Shown here: positions 18,586-27,453 of the stretch, one piece after another
Numbering within the stretch: the first letter of the stretch is position 1
Layout: every line of letters starts with the position of its first letter
Origin: an uncultured Aquimonas sp.
GTDB lineage: Bacteria; Pseudomonadota; Gammaproteobacteria; Xanthomonadales; Xanthomonadaceae
Assembly (NCBI RefSeq): GCF_937888285.1
Contig: NZ_CALART010000011.1
Span: 62,001 to 126,000, forward strand
DNA: 64,000 bases
Direction of reading: 5' to 3'
Made by a program: the position numbers and the translations under genes
Notes under the pieces: model-generated
Database searches by the model: none
What the model was told of the DNA's origin: nothing
What the model saw: only the letters and a program-made list of their open reading frames with translations

Positions 18586-19704
18586 CTACTCGAAGCCGTC
18601 GCCGAAGATCCGCACCGGCAGCACCGGCGCCTGCTGCAGTTCGACCGCGCCGACATCGATGAAGGTGCCGAACACCCGCGGCTGGCCGTAGGCGTCGAGC
18701 GCTGGGACGCCGCCCGGCGGTGCGCCCAGGCCCGCATTGACCAGCGGCGAGGCGGGCAGCAGGGCGAGCGTGGCCGGATCCAGCTGCGGATCTACGAAGG
18801 TGTTGCCCTGGTTGCTGACGATGGTGGCGCGGTCGGTGGTCGGTGCGGAGGCGAAGTTGTTGAACAGCTGGCGCACCGAGGGATCAATGGCGGCACCGGC
18901 GCCGGTGATTGAGTTGGTATAGGCCACGCCGCCGCGCAGCACGTTGTTGATGACCCAGAAATTGCCGTCGCTCTGGATGCGCAGCGCTGGTGCGGACTCG
19001 CCGCCACCGGCGATCAGGGTGTTGTTGGTCAGATACCAGTTGCGGCCGCTGTTCAGGCTCAGAGAGGTGAACAGCACGCTCACCAGTGGAGATCCGCCGC
19101 CGATGAAGGCGCCGATGTTGTCGTAAACAAGGCTGTTGCGCAGGCTGATGTCATGGCTGGAGGCATCGAGGGTCATCGCCACGCCGCCGAGAAACTGGGA
19201 AGCCAGCGCGCGATGGCCATGGACGATGAGGTTGTCGACCTCGATGCGGCCGAAGCTGTTGGCGACGTACAGCCCGACCGGGGCGGAGTCGGCGCTGCCG
19301 TTGCGCAGGGTGAGGTTGGCGATACGGATCATCGGCGAGGCATTGCCGCTGACGCTGTTGCGGCGAACGCTCAGCACCGCCGAGGTGCCCTGCGCGTCCA
19401 GCACCGTCAGCCGCGCGTCCACCGTCTGCACCTCGCAGGGCGAGTTGGGGCCGGCACTCCAGCCGCCGCTGATCACCGTGTCGCCGGTCGGCCCGGAAAC
19501 CTGCACCGTGAACGCCTGGGTGCCAGTGAAGAACACCCGGCGGGTGAGCCGCAGCTCGTTCGGCGCCGAATCAAAGGACGATCCCACGGTCGCCAGGGCG
19601 CTGCGCAGCTCGGCCTCGCTGCCGATACAGAACACCGCAGCCTGCGCCTCGATCGCCACCAGTCCCAACAGCGCGGCCATCGCCGCCATGCATCGCCCGT
19701 TCAT
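18586..19704 (-). CDS. Exported choice-of-anchor Q protein with C-terminal FGDGFE tail
   Basis: A 372-residue exported protein: a signal peptide (MAAMAALLGLVAIEAQA) precedes a beta-strand-rich, right-handed beta-helix-like body with repeated Asn/Ser-rich turns (RIANLTLRNGS, IEVDNLIVHG, DISLRNSLVYDN, WVINNVLRGG). The C-terminal region NAGLGAPPGGVPALDAYG then QPRVFGTFIDVGAVELQ matches the choice-of-anchor Q domain. It ends VLPVRIFGDGFE at the stop, the tail shared with three other exported proteins here. It is convergent with mfd, ending 49 bases from its stop. Its function is unknown; such beta-helices often bind or modify polysaccharide. Confidence 0.8.
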   Translation of the reverse strand: MNGRCMAAMAALLGLVAIEAQAAVFCIGSEAELRSALATVGSSFDSAPNELRLTRRVFFTGTQAFTVQVSGPTGDTVISGGWSAGPNSPCEVQTVDARLTVLDAQGTSAVLSVRRNSVSGNASPMIRIANLTLRNGSADSAPVGLYVANSFGRIEVDNLIVHGHRALASQFLGGVAMTLDASSHDISLRNSLVYDNIGAFIGGGSPLVSVLFTSLSLNSGRNWYLTNNTLIAGGGESAPALRIQSDGNFWVINNVLRGGVAYTNSITGAGAAIDPSVRQLFNNFASAPTTDRATIVSNQGNTFVDPQLDPATLALLPASPLVNAGLGAPPGGVPALDAYGQPRVFGTFIDVGAVELQQAPVLPVRIFGDGFE

Positions 19705-20025
19705 TGCAGCAGCCCCCGCCAGTGATTCCAGCGCCGGATTCGGCGCACCCGTAGGGGCTGACGAGAAACGAGCCGCAAACGCATCAGAGCCGGCTCGCGG
19801 GACGCAAGCGGCTGCGTGGACTCAGAGCGTGTGAAGAATCCAGAGGCCGTAGCGAGGGCGTCGCTCGGCGGTCGTGACAAAGCGCGGCACGTGAGTTCGA
19901 GGGAGTTTGGCGAGCCAAATGACCGCGGAACTGGCGTAGCGCGCTGCCGCCATGGGCGTCCAGAGGCGGCCGCATCAGGCGGATGGTTCTCTCGCATGCT
20001 CTCCGACTTGGGACGACCCAGCGCG
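19705..20025. other. Intergenic stretch, possible degenerate element
   Basis: About 320 bases separate two minus-strand genes. No gene is convincing. A plus-strand frame through it (about 19816-19990) lacks a start signal and any domain. The segment from GAGCGTGTGAAGAATCC onward reminds me of ends or relics of mobile elements in related genomes, but I cannot prove that here. No inverted repeat pair or target duplication was found. Confidence 0.25.
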
Positions 20026-20601
20026 CTAGCGCAGCCCGGCCTCCAGCAGACGCCCTTCGCGCACCTCGACCACCAGGGTTTGCCCTGCCGAGGCCGGATA
20101 CAGCCACTGCTCATGGCGCAGGTCGCGGGCCTCGTCGACGCGCTCGCGGCCGTCGACCACGGCCAGCCCGAGGTCGATGCGCTGGGCCGGCAGGCCGCAG
20201 CGGTAGACCACTTCGCCGACCGGCTGCGGGGGCGTCAGCGTCGCCAGGGTGCAGTCGCCGGGGCGTGCCGGGCCGCCGCGCTGCACCAGGGTATCGATGG
20301 CGACGATGCGACCCTGCCGCGAGCGCACGCTGAACAACTGCTGCCCCTGACCGGGATTGAAGTAGGCCTCGCTCCAGTCGATGCGCTGGCGCAGGCTGCG
20401 GCGCGCGTCAATATCGACATAGACCAGCTCCTGCCAGCGGTCGACGTAGTAGGGCGCACCGCACAGCGCCTCGGCCTGCTGGGCCCAGTCGCCCACCCGC
20501 AGCACGCGGCCATTGCAGCGCTTCATGTCGAGCGCGCATGCGGGAAGGCTCAGCGCTGCAAGCACGAGTGCTGCGAGTAGGCGCAGGCAAGAGACGGACA
20601 T
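20026..20601 (-). CDS. Exported DUF2845-like protein
   Basis: A 191-residue protein with a signal peptide (LLAALVLAALSLPACALD). After it come two related half-repeats: MKRCNGRVLRVGDWAQQAEA, then LCGAPYYVDRW, and a later counterpart VGEVVYRCGLPAQRIDLG. Conserved cysteines suggest periplasmic disulfides. This is the DUF2845 pattern, a family without known function. The start at 20601 is supported by AGGAG about 8 bases upstream. It is divergent from the DUF3228 gene. Confidence 0.75.
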   Translation of the reverse strand: MSVSCLRLLAALVLAALSLPACALDMKRCNGRVLRVGDWAQQAEALCGAPYYVDRWQELVYVDIDARRSLRQRIDWSEAYFNPGQGQQLFSVRSRQGRIVAIDTLVQRGGPARPGDCTLATLTPPQPVGEVVYRCGLPAQRIDLGLAVVDGRERVDEARDLRHEQWLYPASAGQTLVVEVREGRLLEAGLR

Positions 20602-20977
20602 GTGGATACTCCTATCGGGGCGAACGCGGGCAGGGCCGACATTGTTCGGGCAGCGTCGGCAGACAGGGGCTGAACGACGCCGGCTGCACCAGAGGCGAGC
20701 GCGTCCATCTTGGCTCACAGGGGCTTCGAACCCACGCGAGCCGAGCCTGTGCGCGCCGACGCGGCCGACCCGGTCGGACGCCCGGGAGCCCGCGATCGGC
20801 AGCGTGCCCTGGCAGCATCCCGACACCGGGAATGCGCTGGGCGACGCAGGGCTCTTGACTGCCGCCGGTTACGATGCGCCACGACCGCGTCGACCCGCGC
20901 CTGTGATCCGCGCGGCCGAGCAAACCCGCAGCGGCGGGCGATGTTTCCGCCTCCCATCAGCCCCAGCAGCCAGACCC
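20602..20977. promoter_or_regulatory. Divergent intergenic region, no gene seen
   Basis: About 375 bases between the divergent DUF2845 and DUF3228 genes must carry both promoters. Long open frames cross it on both strands but have no start signal or recognisable content and reflect GC bias. I see no clear operator or riboswitch. Confidence 0.4.
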
Positions 20978-21535
20978 ATGTCCATCGTCCTCACCGAATT
21001 CGCCCGCGCGCGCCTGTTCCCGCGCGACCGCCGCATCACCGCCATCCAGGACTGCGCGCCCGAGCAGTTCGTCGAACATCTCAACGCGCATCCGCCCCTG
21101 AGAGTGATCGCGGGCTACGCACCCTTCTGCCAGCTGCACGTGCACCGCAACTGGACGTCGACCCGCGGCTCGGTGGTGGCGATCACCGAGGACAACCGCC
21201 ATCGCCTGCGCAGCGCCTACGAGGCGCGCACCCGGGACGAGCTGCCTGTGCTGGTGCGCTGGTTCGAGGGCATCGAGCCGCCTGTTGCGAACTACCTCGT
21301 GCCAATCCTCTACAGCCGCGAACAGATGGCCAAGGAAGGCACGCCGATCGAGGCCGACTGGGGCATCGTCGGCTGCCTGTACACGATGGAGCCGGAAGAG
21401 ATCCCGATGGTGCCGATCACCCTGATGCGCAACGCGCTGGGCGTCGACGAAGGCGGCTCGGGCGTGCCGCTGGACCGCGAAGCCTACCGGCGCAGCGTCG
21501 AGTTCTGGGAGCGGCACGCGAACTGGCGGCCGTAG
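20978..21535 (+). CDS. DUF3228 family protein
   Basis: A 185-residue soluble protein. The N-terminal FARARLFPRDRRITAIQDC, the central HRNWTSTRGSVVAITEDN and the C-terminal PIEADWGIVGCLYTMEPEEI and PITLMRNALGVDEGGSG are strongly protein-like and match the DUF3228 family as I remember it, which has no known function. The open frame extends about 155 codons upstream, but homology-like content begins at the ATG used. No enzymatic motif is recognised. Confidence 0.75.
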   Translation: MSIVLTEFARARLFPRDRRITAIQDCAPEQFVEHLNAHPPLRVIAGYAPFCQLHVHRNWTSTRGSVVAITEDNRHRLRSAYEARTRDELPVLVRWFEGIEPPVANYLVPILYSREQMAKEGTPIEADWGIVGCLYTMEPEEIPMVPITLMRNALGVDEGGSGVPLDREAYRRSVEFWERHANWRP

Positions 21536-21736
21536 TCGCAACACTCGTCGGCACCGCATCAGCGTGGAGCCGAGTCTGTGATCTCGCAAAGTGGGCCAGC
21601 GTGGGTAGCGCTTGTGTTTCACAGACCGAGTGCATCACTGTTTGCGAGCGCCCCGCCGGAATTCCGCCAGCTCAGATGCAGATGCATGACGCCGGCGCTC
21701 CGCAGCACCTGTCCCCATGATATCTGGGATCCTCGA

Positions 21737-23857
21737 ATGCCCACCCTGCTTGCTTCCTCCAAGCGTCTGTTCCTTGGCGCGATTGCGCTCGCTGCGTTGT
21801 GCGCAGACGTCCTCGCCTACCCCTTCGAACCGCTGCTGGAGCGGGCCACGGTCCTCGACCCAATATCGCCGTATGGCATTGTCGCCGCAGACTTCGACAG
21901 GGACGGCATTGATGAAGTGTTCGCGGCGACAGTGGCCAAGACGCCTGCCATCGTGGTGTTCTCGAACGCCGGCACACCGCTGGCGCAGAGGCAGGTCATC
22001 GCCTTGCCGCGACCACTCTCGACCTTCGTGGACCTGCACGCGGAGTCGACCGCGCAAGGCCCTGTTCTGACTGCCGTGACCGGAAACAGGTGGTACGTGG
22101 AGTCGGCACTGGTGACCGTGTATGCAGGCTGGCCCTTGTCGGAAATCGCCCGCTACACATTCCCCACAGGCCCGGTGGCCACGCGCGTTGCAGACGTGGA
22201 TACCGATGGCTCGCCCGAGCTATTGAGTCTCTACCGGACCGAGCTCCGCGCGTCGGACCTGCTGAGCGGAGACCTGCACTGGTCGGTGCCCGTGAATGGG
22301 GGCGTTGCCATCACCACCCACAATCTCGACTCGGACTCGGCGCTGGAGATCCTCATCTCGGCAGCCGAGGGACAGGTCATCGATGGCGCGACGCGACTGC
22401 CGGAGTGGGCCTACCCGCAGGGCTTCGGCGGCATCGTCGCGGCAGGCAATGTCGGCCCACAGCAGGCCCCTGGCTTCGTTGGCGCACTTGATCGATTCAC
22501 AGTGTTCCAGTCTGGGCCATGGTCCCCCGTCTGGAGCGAACCGCAGTATCGGACCGACCTGCTGCACATCGCAAACCTCGACGGAACCGGCGCCGATGAA
22601 ATCATCACCTCGGAACACATCGGCGGGTGGATCAGAGTCTTCGACTCGCAGATGCGCTCACTGAAGCGAGAGCTGCAGCCCTCCGTCAATGGCGCAGGCA
22701 GTCTCGTCGCACCGCGCATCACCAGGGGCTCGCGACGCCATCTCCTGTATGCGCCCTCCAGCCTGTATCCCTCTCCGGACAGCGCGCTCACGCTCGCTGA
22801 CTCGGACTCGGGTGCTGTGCTGAAATCACTGGGGTCGGATCAGCAGGGCACCAGCACGACAGCAATCGGCGACTTCAATGCTGACGGGCAATCGGAACTG
22901 CTTGTTGGAACCGGTGATGGTTGGTCGGGTCGCATGCGCATCGTGAACGCCCAGACAGGGGCAGTAGAGTGGCAGTCGCAGAGCAGCGGCGCCTCCACCT
23001 ATCCCTTCAACATGCATGCCCAGCGGTTTCTCTCGACCCAACTGGACGACGATCCTGCCCGCGAGATTGTGATCGCCGGCAGAAGCGCGAACCGGAACAG
23101 GATCGTGGTGCTCGACGGTGCAAGCAGGATCGTCCAGCAGGTGATTGAGGACGACCTCGGAAACGGGCCGCTCATCGGGCGATGGATCTACGACGCCGTG
23201 CTACTCGACTTCGACGGGGACGGCCATGAAGACATCGCAGTGTCAACCGATGCATCGAGTGCCGACGAGTCAGACGTCCGACTGCATGTGTTCTCACTGC
23301 GTACCGGGCAGCTGCTGTGGGAATCACCGCGCATCCAGTCCGGCCGCTGGACATCGCGAGGGCTGTTCGTGATGAACAATGGCAGCGAGCGCTTCCTGGT
23401 TGCCGCAGTGACAACGGGGCTGCACGGTTTCAGCTTGGACAGCCAACAGTCGCAGTGGACGCATACAGCCAACATCCACCACGCGCTTTTCGTCCCGCAT
23501 GCGCCCGCCGGCCCTGAGATCGTGCTTCAGGACAGCGCTGGCCGCATGACCCATCTGGATGCTGCAACTCACGAGCTGCGACGGACGTATAGCCTACCCG
23601 GCCCCAGCCGCGCGCTCGCAGCCATGCCGAGCGCGCCCTACCTGGTGGCGGCTTCCGACAGTTCCCTGCTGTTGCTGGACCTCGGAGGTGCAATGGTTGG
23701 CGAGACAGCAAACCTCGGCGCGCAATCCGGAACTGCATCGCTGGCGATCGCCCCTTCAGGGCTCAAGACCCTGGTGCTGGTCGGCACGGATTACGGCTTC
23801 CGACTCCTGAATCTCGTGCCAGACGGACTCTTCAAGGACGGATTCGACGCACGATGA
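21737..23857 (+). CDS. Exported FG-GAP/VCBS-repeat protein with C-terminal FKDGFD tail
   Basis: A 706-residue exported protein with a signal peptide (KRLFLGAIALAALCADVLAY). Seven or more acidic loops of FG-GAP/integrin-propeller type are visible: DFDRDGIDEVF, DVDTDGSPELL, NLDSDSALEIL, NLDGTGADEII, DFNADGQSELL, QLDDDPAREIV and DFDGDGHEDIA. They predict a calcium-binding beta-propeller. It ends GLFKDGFDAR, a variant of the shared tail. I use the ATG at 21737, which leads straight into the signal peptide; the frame opens about 53 codons earlier. Codon use is a little less GC-biased than in the housekeeping genes. Its role is unknown; adhesion or a surface scaffold is plausible. Confidence 0.82.
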   Translation: MPTLLASSKRLFLGAIALAALCADVLAYPFEPLLERATVLDPISPYGIVAADFDRDGIDEVFAATVAKTPAIVVFSNAGTPLAQRQVIALPRPLSTFVDLHAESTAQGPVLTAVTGNRWYVESALVTVYAGWPLSEIARYTFPTGPVATRVADVDTDGSPELLSLYRTELRASDLLSGDLHWSVPVNGGVAITTHNLDSDSALEILISAAEGQVIDGATRLPEWAYPQGFGGIVAAGNVGPQQAPGFVGALDRFTVFQSGPWSPVWSEPQYRTDLLHIANLDGTGADEIITSEHIGGWIRVFDSQMRSLKRELQPSVNGAGSLVAPRITRGSRRHLLYAPSSLYPSPDSALTLADSDSGAVLKSLGSDQQGTSTTAIGDFNADGQSELLVGTGDGWSGRMRIVNAQTGAVEWQSQSSGASTYPFNMHAQRFLSTQLDDDPAREIVIAGRSANRNRIVVLDGASRIVQQVIEDDLGNGPLIGRWIYDAVLLDFDGDGHEDIAVSTDASSADESDVRLHVFSLRTGQLLWESPRIQSGRWTSRGLFVMNNGSERFLVAAVTTGLHGFSLDSQQSQWTHTANIHHALFVPHAPAGPEIVLQDSAGRMTHLDAATHELRRTYSLPGPSRALAAMPSAPYLVAASDSSLLLLDLGGAMVGETANLGAQSGTASLAIAPSGLKTLVLVGTDYGFRLLNLVPDGLFKDGFDAR

Positions 23858-24649
23858 CCGCTTCGATCCCAACGGGGGGCGTTGCCCCAGAAACGGCTTC
23901 GAGGATGCCTGCGCTGAGCCTGGCTGTGGCTGCGATGTTGTGGCCGCAGCCACTGCCGCCTTGGCCCGCGATCAGCTCTCGGCGGTAGGCCGCAGGGCGA
24001 GGTGAGCATGGGGCGCAGGCGCTCGACGTGCTGGCGCAAGTGGCAGGAACTGCCGAAGCTTGGCTCAGGCGCGTCTCCTTTGGACCAGCGCGGACGCCGG
24101 CCCGAACGCATCGGGCAGGCACCCATTTGCCCTGCGCGTATCAGGATGGATTCAAATGCGCAGCGCCGACGCTGCGGTTCTGATGCTCTGCCGCGGTCTG
24201 CGTCTTCTCTGCAGGGTAGGCGAACATTGAGAGCTTCGGTCGCAGCACTGATATGGCCGCGCTTTGCCCGTGCGCAGCCGTCCGGGCACAGGAGATCAGT
24301 CGAAAGGTTCTGGCGTTCATCGGGGCCTTTGCTGCGCTTATCTCCGCGCGCCCCACATCGCTCGACCCGGCGTCGGGGCCAGTTGGTGATGGCGCTCGAC
24401 CCTAGTGGGCGCAATCTCCTGCACGGGAGTGAGGCGCCCTGCATGGTCTACTTGACGTCAACGACAGGCGCACGCATGCATCAATCAGAATTGCCCAGGG
24501 CAGATCGCTTCCTGCTGGTGGAGCTTCTGGCAGACCGCTCTTGCCTGAGCGCAATCTCCACAGCAGAAGAGCGTCATTCGCTGCGCTCCGAGCCCCAGCG
24601 TACTTCTACACCAACGGATCCAGCGTAGATCTGGCGGGAACAGTCAGCA
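23858..24649. other. Poorly coding stretch, no gene supported
   Basis: About 790 bases after the FG-GAP gene have overlapping open frames on both strands (for example minus 23791-24444 and plus 24002-24628), but none has a ribosome-binding site, a recognisable domain or consistent third-position GC. The DNA is less GC-rich than the flanks. It looks like eroded genes or a long spacer. A small hairpin (CGCAGCG-CCGA-CGCTGCG) near 24160 is the only structure I noted. Confidence 0.4.
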
Positions 24650-25177
24650 ATGGATGACGACAACCAGCTGAGCATCAAGCGCTTCTTCGGCCGCGAGCGG
24701 ATCGAACTAAAACAGGCCGAGTCGGGCTGGCGCGGCGTGGAGCATCGCTTCAATCCGCGCCGCAGGTCAGAGCCGGCGCTGCTGAAGGCGTCGCCCATTG
24801 CCCTATCCCGCTGGCCAGAATGCCGGAACTGGCGCAACTGCGATTGGCGCTTGGGCGGTGGCTTGGTCGAACTGGCCAACTACACGCGGATTGCGAGCGG
24901 AATCCAGCTGGACACGGTATCGCTGCTGAGACACCACCTTGAAGCCCGGGGCGTGCTTGGGCATCCCACCGATTTCCGGGCGATTGCATCGAACCAGGAG
25001 CGACGGACCACTTCGCGCATGGCGCGCACGTTCATAGAGAGCGTCTACACCAATCCATCCCCTGCAGCACACAGAGCACATGCACAGAACACGGCCGCGC
25101 TTTCGTGCCGCGGGAGACCCGATCAAGGTCATCGGCGAAGATCTCGAGCCTGCAGCATCCCTGCCCTGACTGCATAG
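24650..25177 (+). pseudogene. Doubtful ORF or gene remnant
   Basis: This 175-codon frame starts with an ATG (MDDDNQLSIKRFFGRERIEL). The first ~50 codons, and more weakly the next ~60 (VELANYTRIASGIQLDTVS), have a GC-rich third position as real genes do here, and then the pattern fades into Arg/Ser-rich low-quality sequence. I recognise no family. It may be a small real gene with a wrong end, or the remains of a longer gene broken by frameshifts. It ends about 300 bases before the next small gene, and that gap holds nothing I recognise. Confidence 0.25.
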
Positions 25178-25472
25178 CGCCCCATGGATCGTCCTGGCTC
25201 ATTCGATCCCCAGCGGGCGCAGCCCATCCCCTGAGGCAGCGAAACGTCGATCTACGCGGTGCCGCCAGATCCGGGTGCTGCATGCCCCCCAGGTCGGCCG
25301 CCTCTGGTCTATTGCGCCATCGTCGGAGCACTGACCCTGCTGGCCGACTGATTGGGGTTCGCTGCTTGCCGCCGCAGGAGCCGGCCGGCGCTGAATGTCG
25401 GGCATTGTCCTGCTGATCCTGAGTCTCTGAAGCCTGAGCGCGCGGTTGAACCTGGTCAGCAGCGAGCTGCGC

Positions 25473-25826
25473 ATGACGCATCTGTTCGCCCCCCGAGAAG
25501 CGGACTGGCTGCGGCTCGCGGACGATGCCCGGCAGCTGGCACGCGCAGCTGCGGCAGACGGAGAGCTGCCCAGGCGCTCGCACTTCTACGGCAACCGGAA
25601 ATTTCTTCCCGAGCTGGCCAGGCGCCACCCGTTCCTGAATCTGAGCCTTGATCGCCCGACCAGACTCTTCATTGCCGAGGACTCGGTCGCGATCGACTGG
25701 GGCGGCGGCATGGCGGGACCGATGCTGGTCGGCATCCACGCCGAGCCCTTGGCCGAGGCGCTGCGTTCGGACGCCCTGTACACCACGCTGCGCATCCATC
25801 CGCGCGTCAGCCTGACCTGGGAGTAG
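25473..25826 (+). CDS. Small conserved-looking hypothetical protein
   Basis: A 117-residue soluble protein with no signal peptide or membrane helix. The sequence is gene-like (FYGNRKFLPELARRHPFLNL, then DSVAIDWGGGMAGPMLVGIH and LYTTLRIHPRVSLTWE), with normal codon use. I do not recognise the family. The ATG here is preferred over a TTG nine codons upstream. It lies alone between the poorly coding stretch and the DUF4398/OmpA pair. Confidence 0.5.
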   Translation: MTHLFAPREADWLRLADDARQLARAAAADGELPRRSHFYGNRKFLPELARRHPFLNLSLDRPTRLFIAEDSVAIDWGGGMAGPMLVGIHAEPLAEALRSDALYTTLRIHPRVSLTWE

Positions 25827-26062
25827 CACGGCGGCCCGCCACATCGAAAGCGCTTGCGAGCCGTGCGGGCCACCAGCGCGGTGATTGCAGGCTGCACGAT
25901 CGGCAGGCCGATGTCGTGCAGCCTCCCCTGATTCGACGTCCATCAAGGGCGCATGAATTCCACACAAACCCCTGTTCTCATTGCGTTTTTCGAGCAGCTT
26001 GAGCGCTGGCACGCCCCCTGCTGAACCCCTCGCGAGTTCCTCGAAACCCAAGGAGAACGCTC

Positions 26063-26434
26063 GTGAGAACACCACGCACCCTGCTCTGCGCAGCCCTGTT
26101 CGCGCTGCCGCTCAGCGCCTTCGCCGGTCGCAGCGAGGCCGAGCTGGAACTGACCTCGGCGCGCGCCAACGTGGCCGCCGCCGAACGTGCCGATGCGGGC
26201 ACCCATGCGACCCAGGAGCTGCGCCAGGCCCGCGACCAGCTGGCACAGGCCGAAGGCTCGTTCAATGACCGCGACTGGGACGACGCCGAGCGCGAAGCGC
26301 AGCGCGCCAAGGCCGATGCGCGCCTCGCCGAGGCACTGTCGCGACAGCGCCAGGCCGAGGCCACGCTGGCCGAGATGGAGCGCACCCTCAACACACTCCG
26401 CGAAGAAATCACCCAGTCGGGAGGCCGTCCATGA
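26063..26434 (+). CDS. DUF4398 periplasmic protein
   Basis: A 123-residue exported protein: a signal peptide (LLCAALFALPLSAFAG) is followed by a single long amphipathic coiled coil (ELELTSARANVAAAERADAG and ARDQLAQAEGSFNDRDWDDA) of the DUF4398 type. The GTG start has a strong AAGGAGAA site five bases before it. Its stop overlaps the start of the OmpA-like lipoprotein gene by 4 nt (ATGA), so the two are probably made together and may interact at the outer membrane. Confidence 0.8.
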   Translation: MRTPRTLLCAALFALPLSAFAGRSEAELELTSARANVAAAERADAGTHATQELRQARDQLAQAEGSFNDRDWDDAEREAQRAKADARLAEALSRQRQAEATLAEMERTLNTLREEITQSGGRP

Positions 26435-27366
26435 ACCTGCATCCGCATTCCACCGTGCTGTCCCGCGCCCTGCTGCTGGGGCTGTCGCTCGGCGCACTCG
26501 CCGGCTGTGCCGGCAACAGCGAGCGGCCGCCCGAGCTCGTTCGACTGGAGAGCGAACTGAGCCGGCTCGAATCCGATCCGGCGGTCGCTGGCTACGCCTC
26601 CCAGCAGCTCGCCGACGCGCGCGCCGCCGTGGACACGCTGGCCCGGGACGGCCGCGGCATGAAGTCCGACCTGTTCGATCGCAACGTGTACATCGCCGGC
26701 CGATTGCTCGGCATCGCCGAAGCCGATGGCCGCAGCGGCGCCGCGCGCGCCCAGCTGGAAACCATGGGCGTCGAGCGCGAGCGGCTGGTGGCGCAGGCGC
26801 GCCGCGCGGAGGCGGAGCGTGCCCGCGCACAGGCCATGACTGCACAGCAGCAAGCCGAGCAGGCGCTGCTGCTGGCGCAGCAGGAACGCATGGCCGCCGA
26901 CGCCTCGCGCCAGGAAGCGGAAGAAGCGCGCGCGCGCCTGCTGGAGCTGGAGCAGACGCTGGCCGACCTGCAGGCCAAGCAGACCGAGCGCGGCCTCGTG
27001 GTGACCCTGGGGGATGTGCTGTTCGAGGTGGACCAGGCCACCCTCAAGCCTGGCGCCACACGCAATCTGCAGCCGCTGGTGGACGCCCTGGGCAAGCACC
27101 CTGAAACCACGGTGCAGATCGAGGGCCACACCGACTCCACCGGCAGCGCCGACTACAACCTGGGCCTGTCCCAGCGTCGCGCCGAAGCGGTGAAGACCTA
27201 TCTGGTGTCGCAGGGCATCGATGCGTCGCGCCTCGCCACGCGAGGCCTGGGCAAGGACTATCCCGTCGCCAGCAACGACAGCGCTGCCGGCCGCCAGCAG
27301 AACCGTCGGGTCGAGATCGTGATCCAGAATCTCGAGGGCATGGACCAGCTCAGCAGCCGTCGCTGA
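26431..27366 (+). CDS. OmpA-family lipoprotein with DUF4398-like coiled coil
   Basis: A 311-residue envelope protein. The signal sequence ends in a lipobox (LGALAGC), predicting lipidation at Cys27. Then comes a DUF4398-like region with LESDPAVAGYASQQLADARA, a long coiled coil (about 110-195), and a C-terminal OmpA/peptidoglycan-binding domain (about 195-300) with TVQIEGHTDSTGSADYNLGL, SQRRAEAVKTYL and NRRVEIVI. The domain would bind diaminopimelate in the cell wall, tethering the outer membrane. It is translationally coupled to the preceding DUF4398 gene. Confidence 0.9.
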   Translation: MNLHPHSTVLSRALLLGLSLGALAGCAGNSERPPELVRLESELSRLESDPAVAGYASQQLADARAAVDTLARDGRGMKSDLFDRNVYIAGRLLGIAEADGRSGAARAQLETMGVERERLVAQARRAEAERARAQAMTAQQQAEQALLLAQQERMAADASRQEAEEARARLLELEQTLADLQAKQTERGLVVTLGDVLFEVDQATLKPGATRNLQPLVDALGKHPETTVQIEGHTDSTGSADYNLGLSQRRAEAVKTYLVSQGIDASRLATRGLGKDYPVASNDSAAGRQQNRRVEIVIQNLEGMDQLSSRR

Positions 27367-27453
27367 GCCTAGCCTCCGGCGTGCCTGCGGGCCCGACCCA
27401 TGCCGGTCGGGCCCGCAGCGCCCGTGCAAGCCAGCTCGTCCGCCGCAAATGGC

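Noticed and set aside
20701..20760. A tRNA-like T-arm (GGGGCTTCGAACCCACGCG)
   Set aside because: No matching acceptor, anticodon or D arms are found on either side, so it is not a tRNA gene.
25032..26075. A 347-codon minus-strand frame
   Set aside because: It is antisense to the small hypothetical gene at 25473 and overlaps the DUF4398 start region; its composition is Arg/Gly/Ala-rich with no ribosome-binding site.
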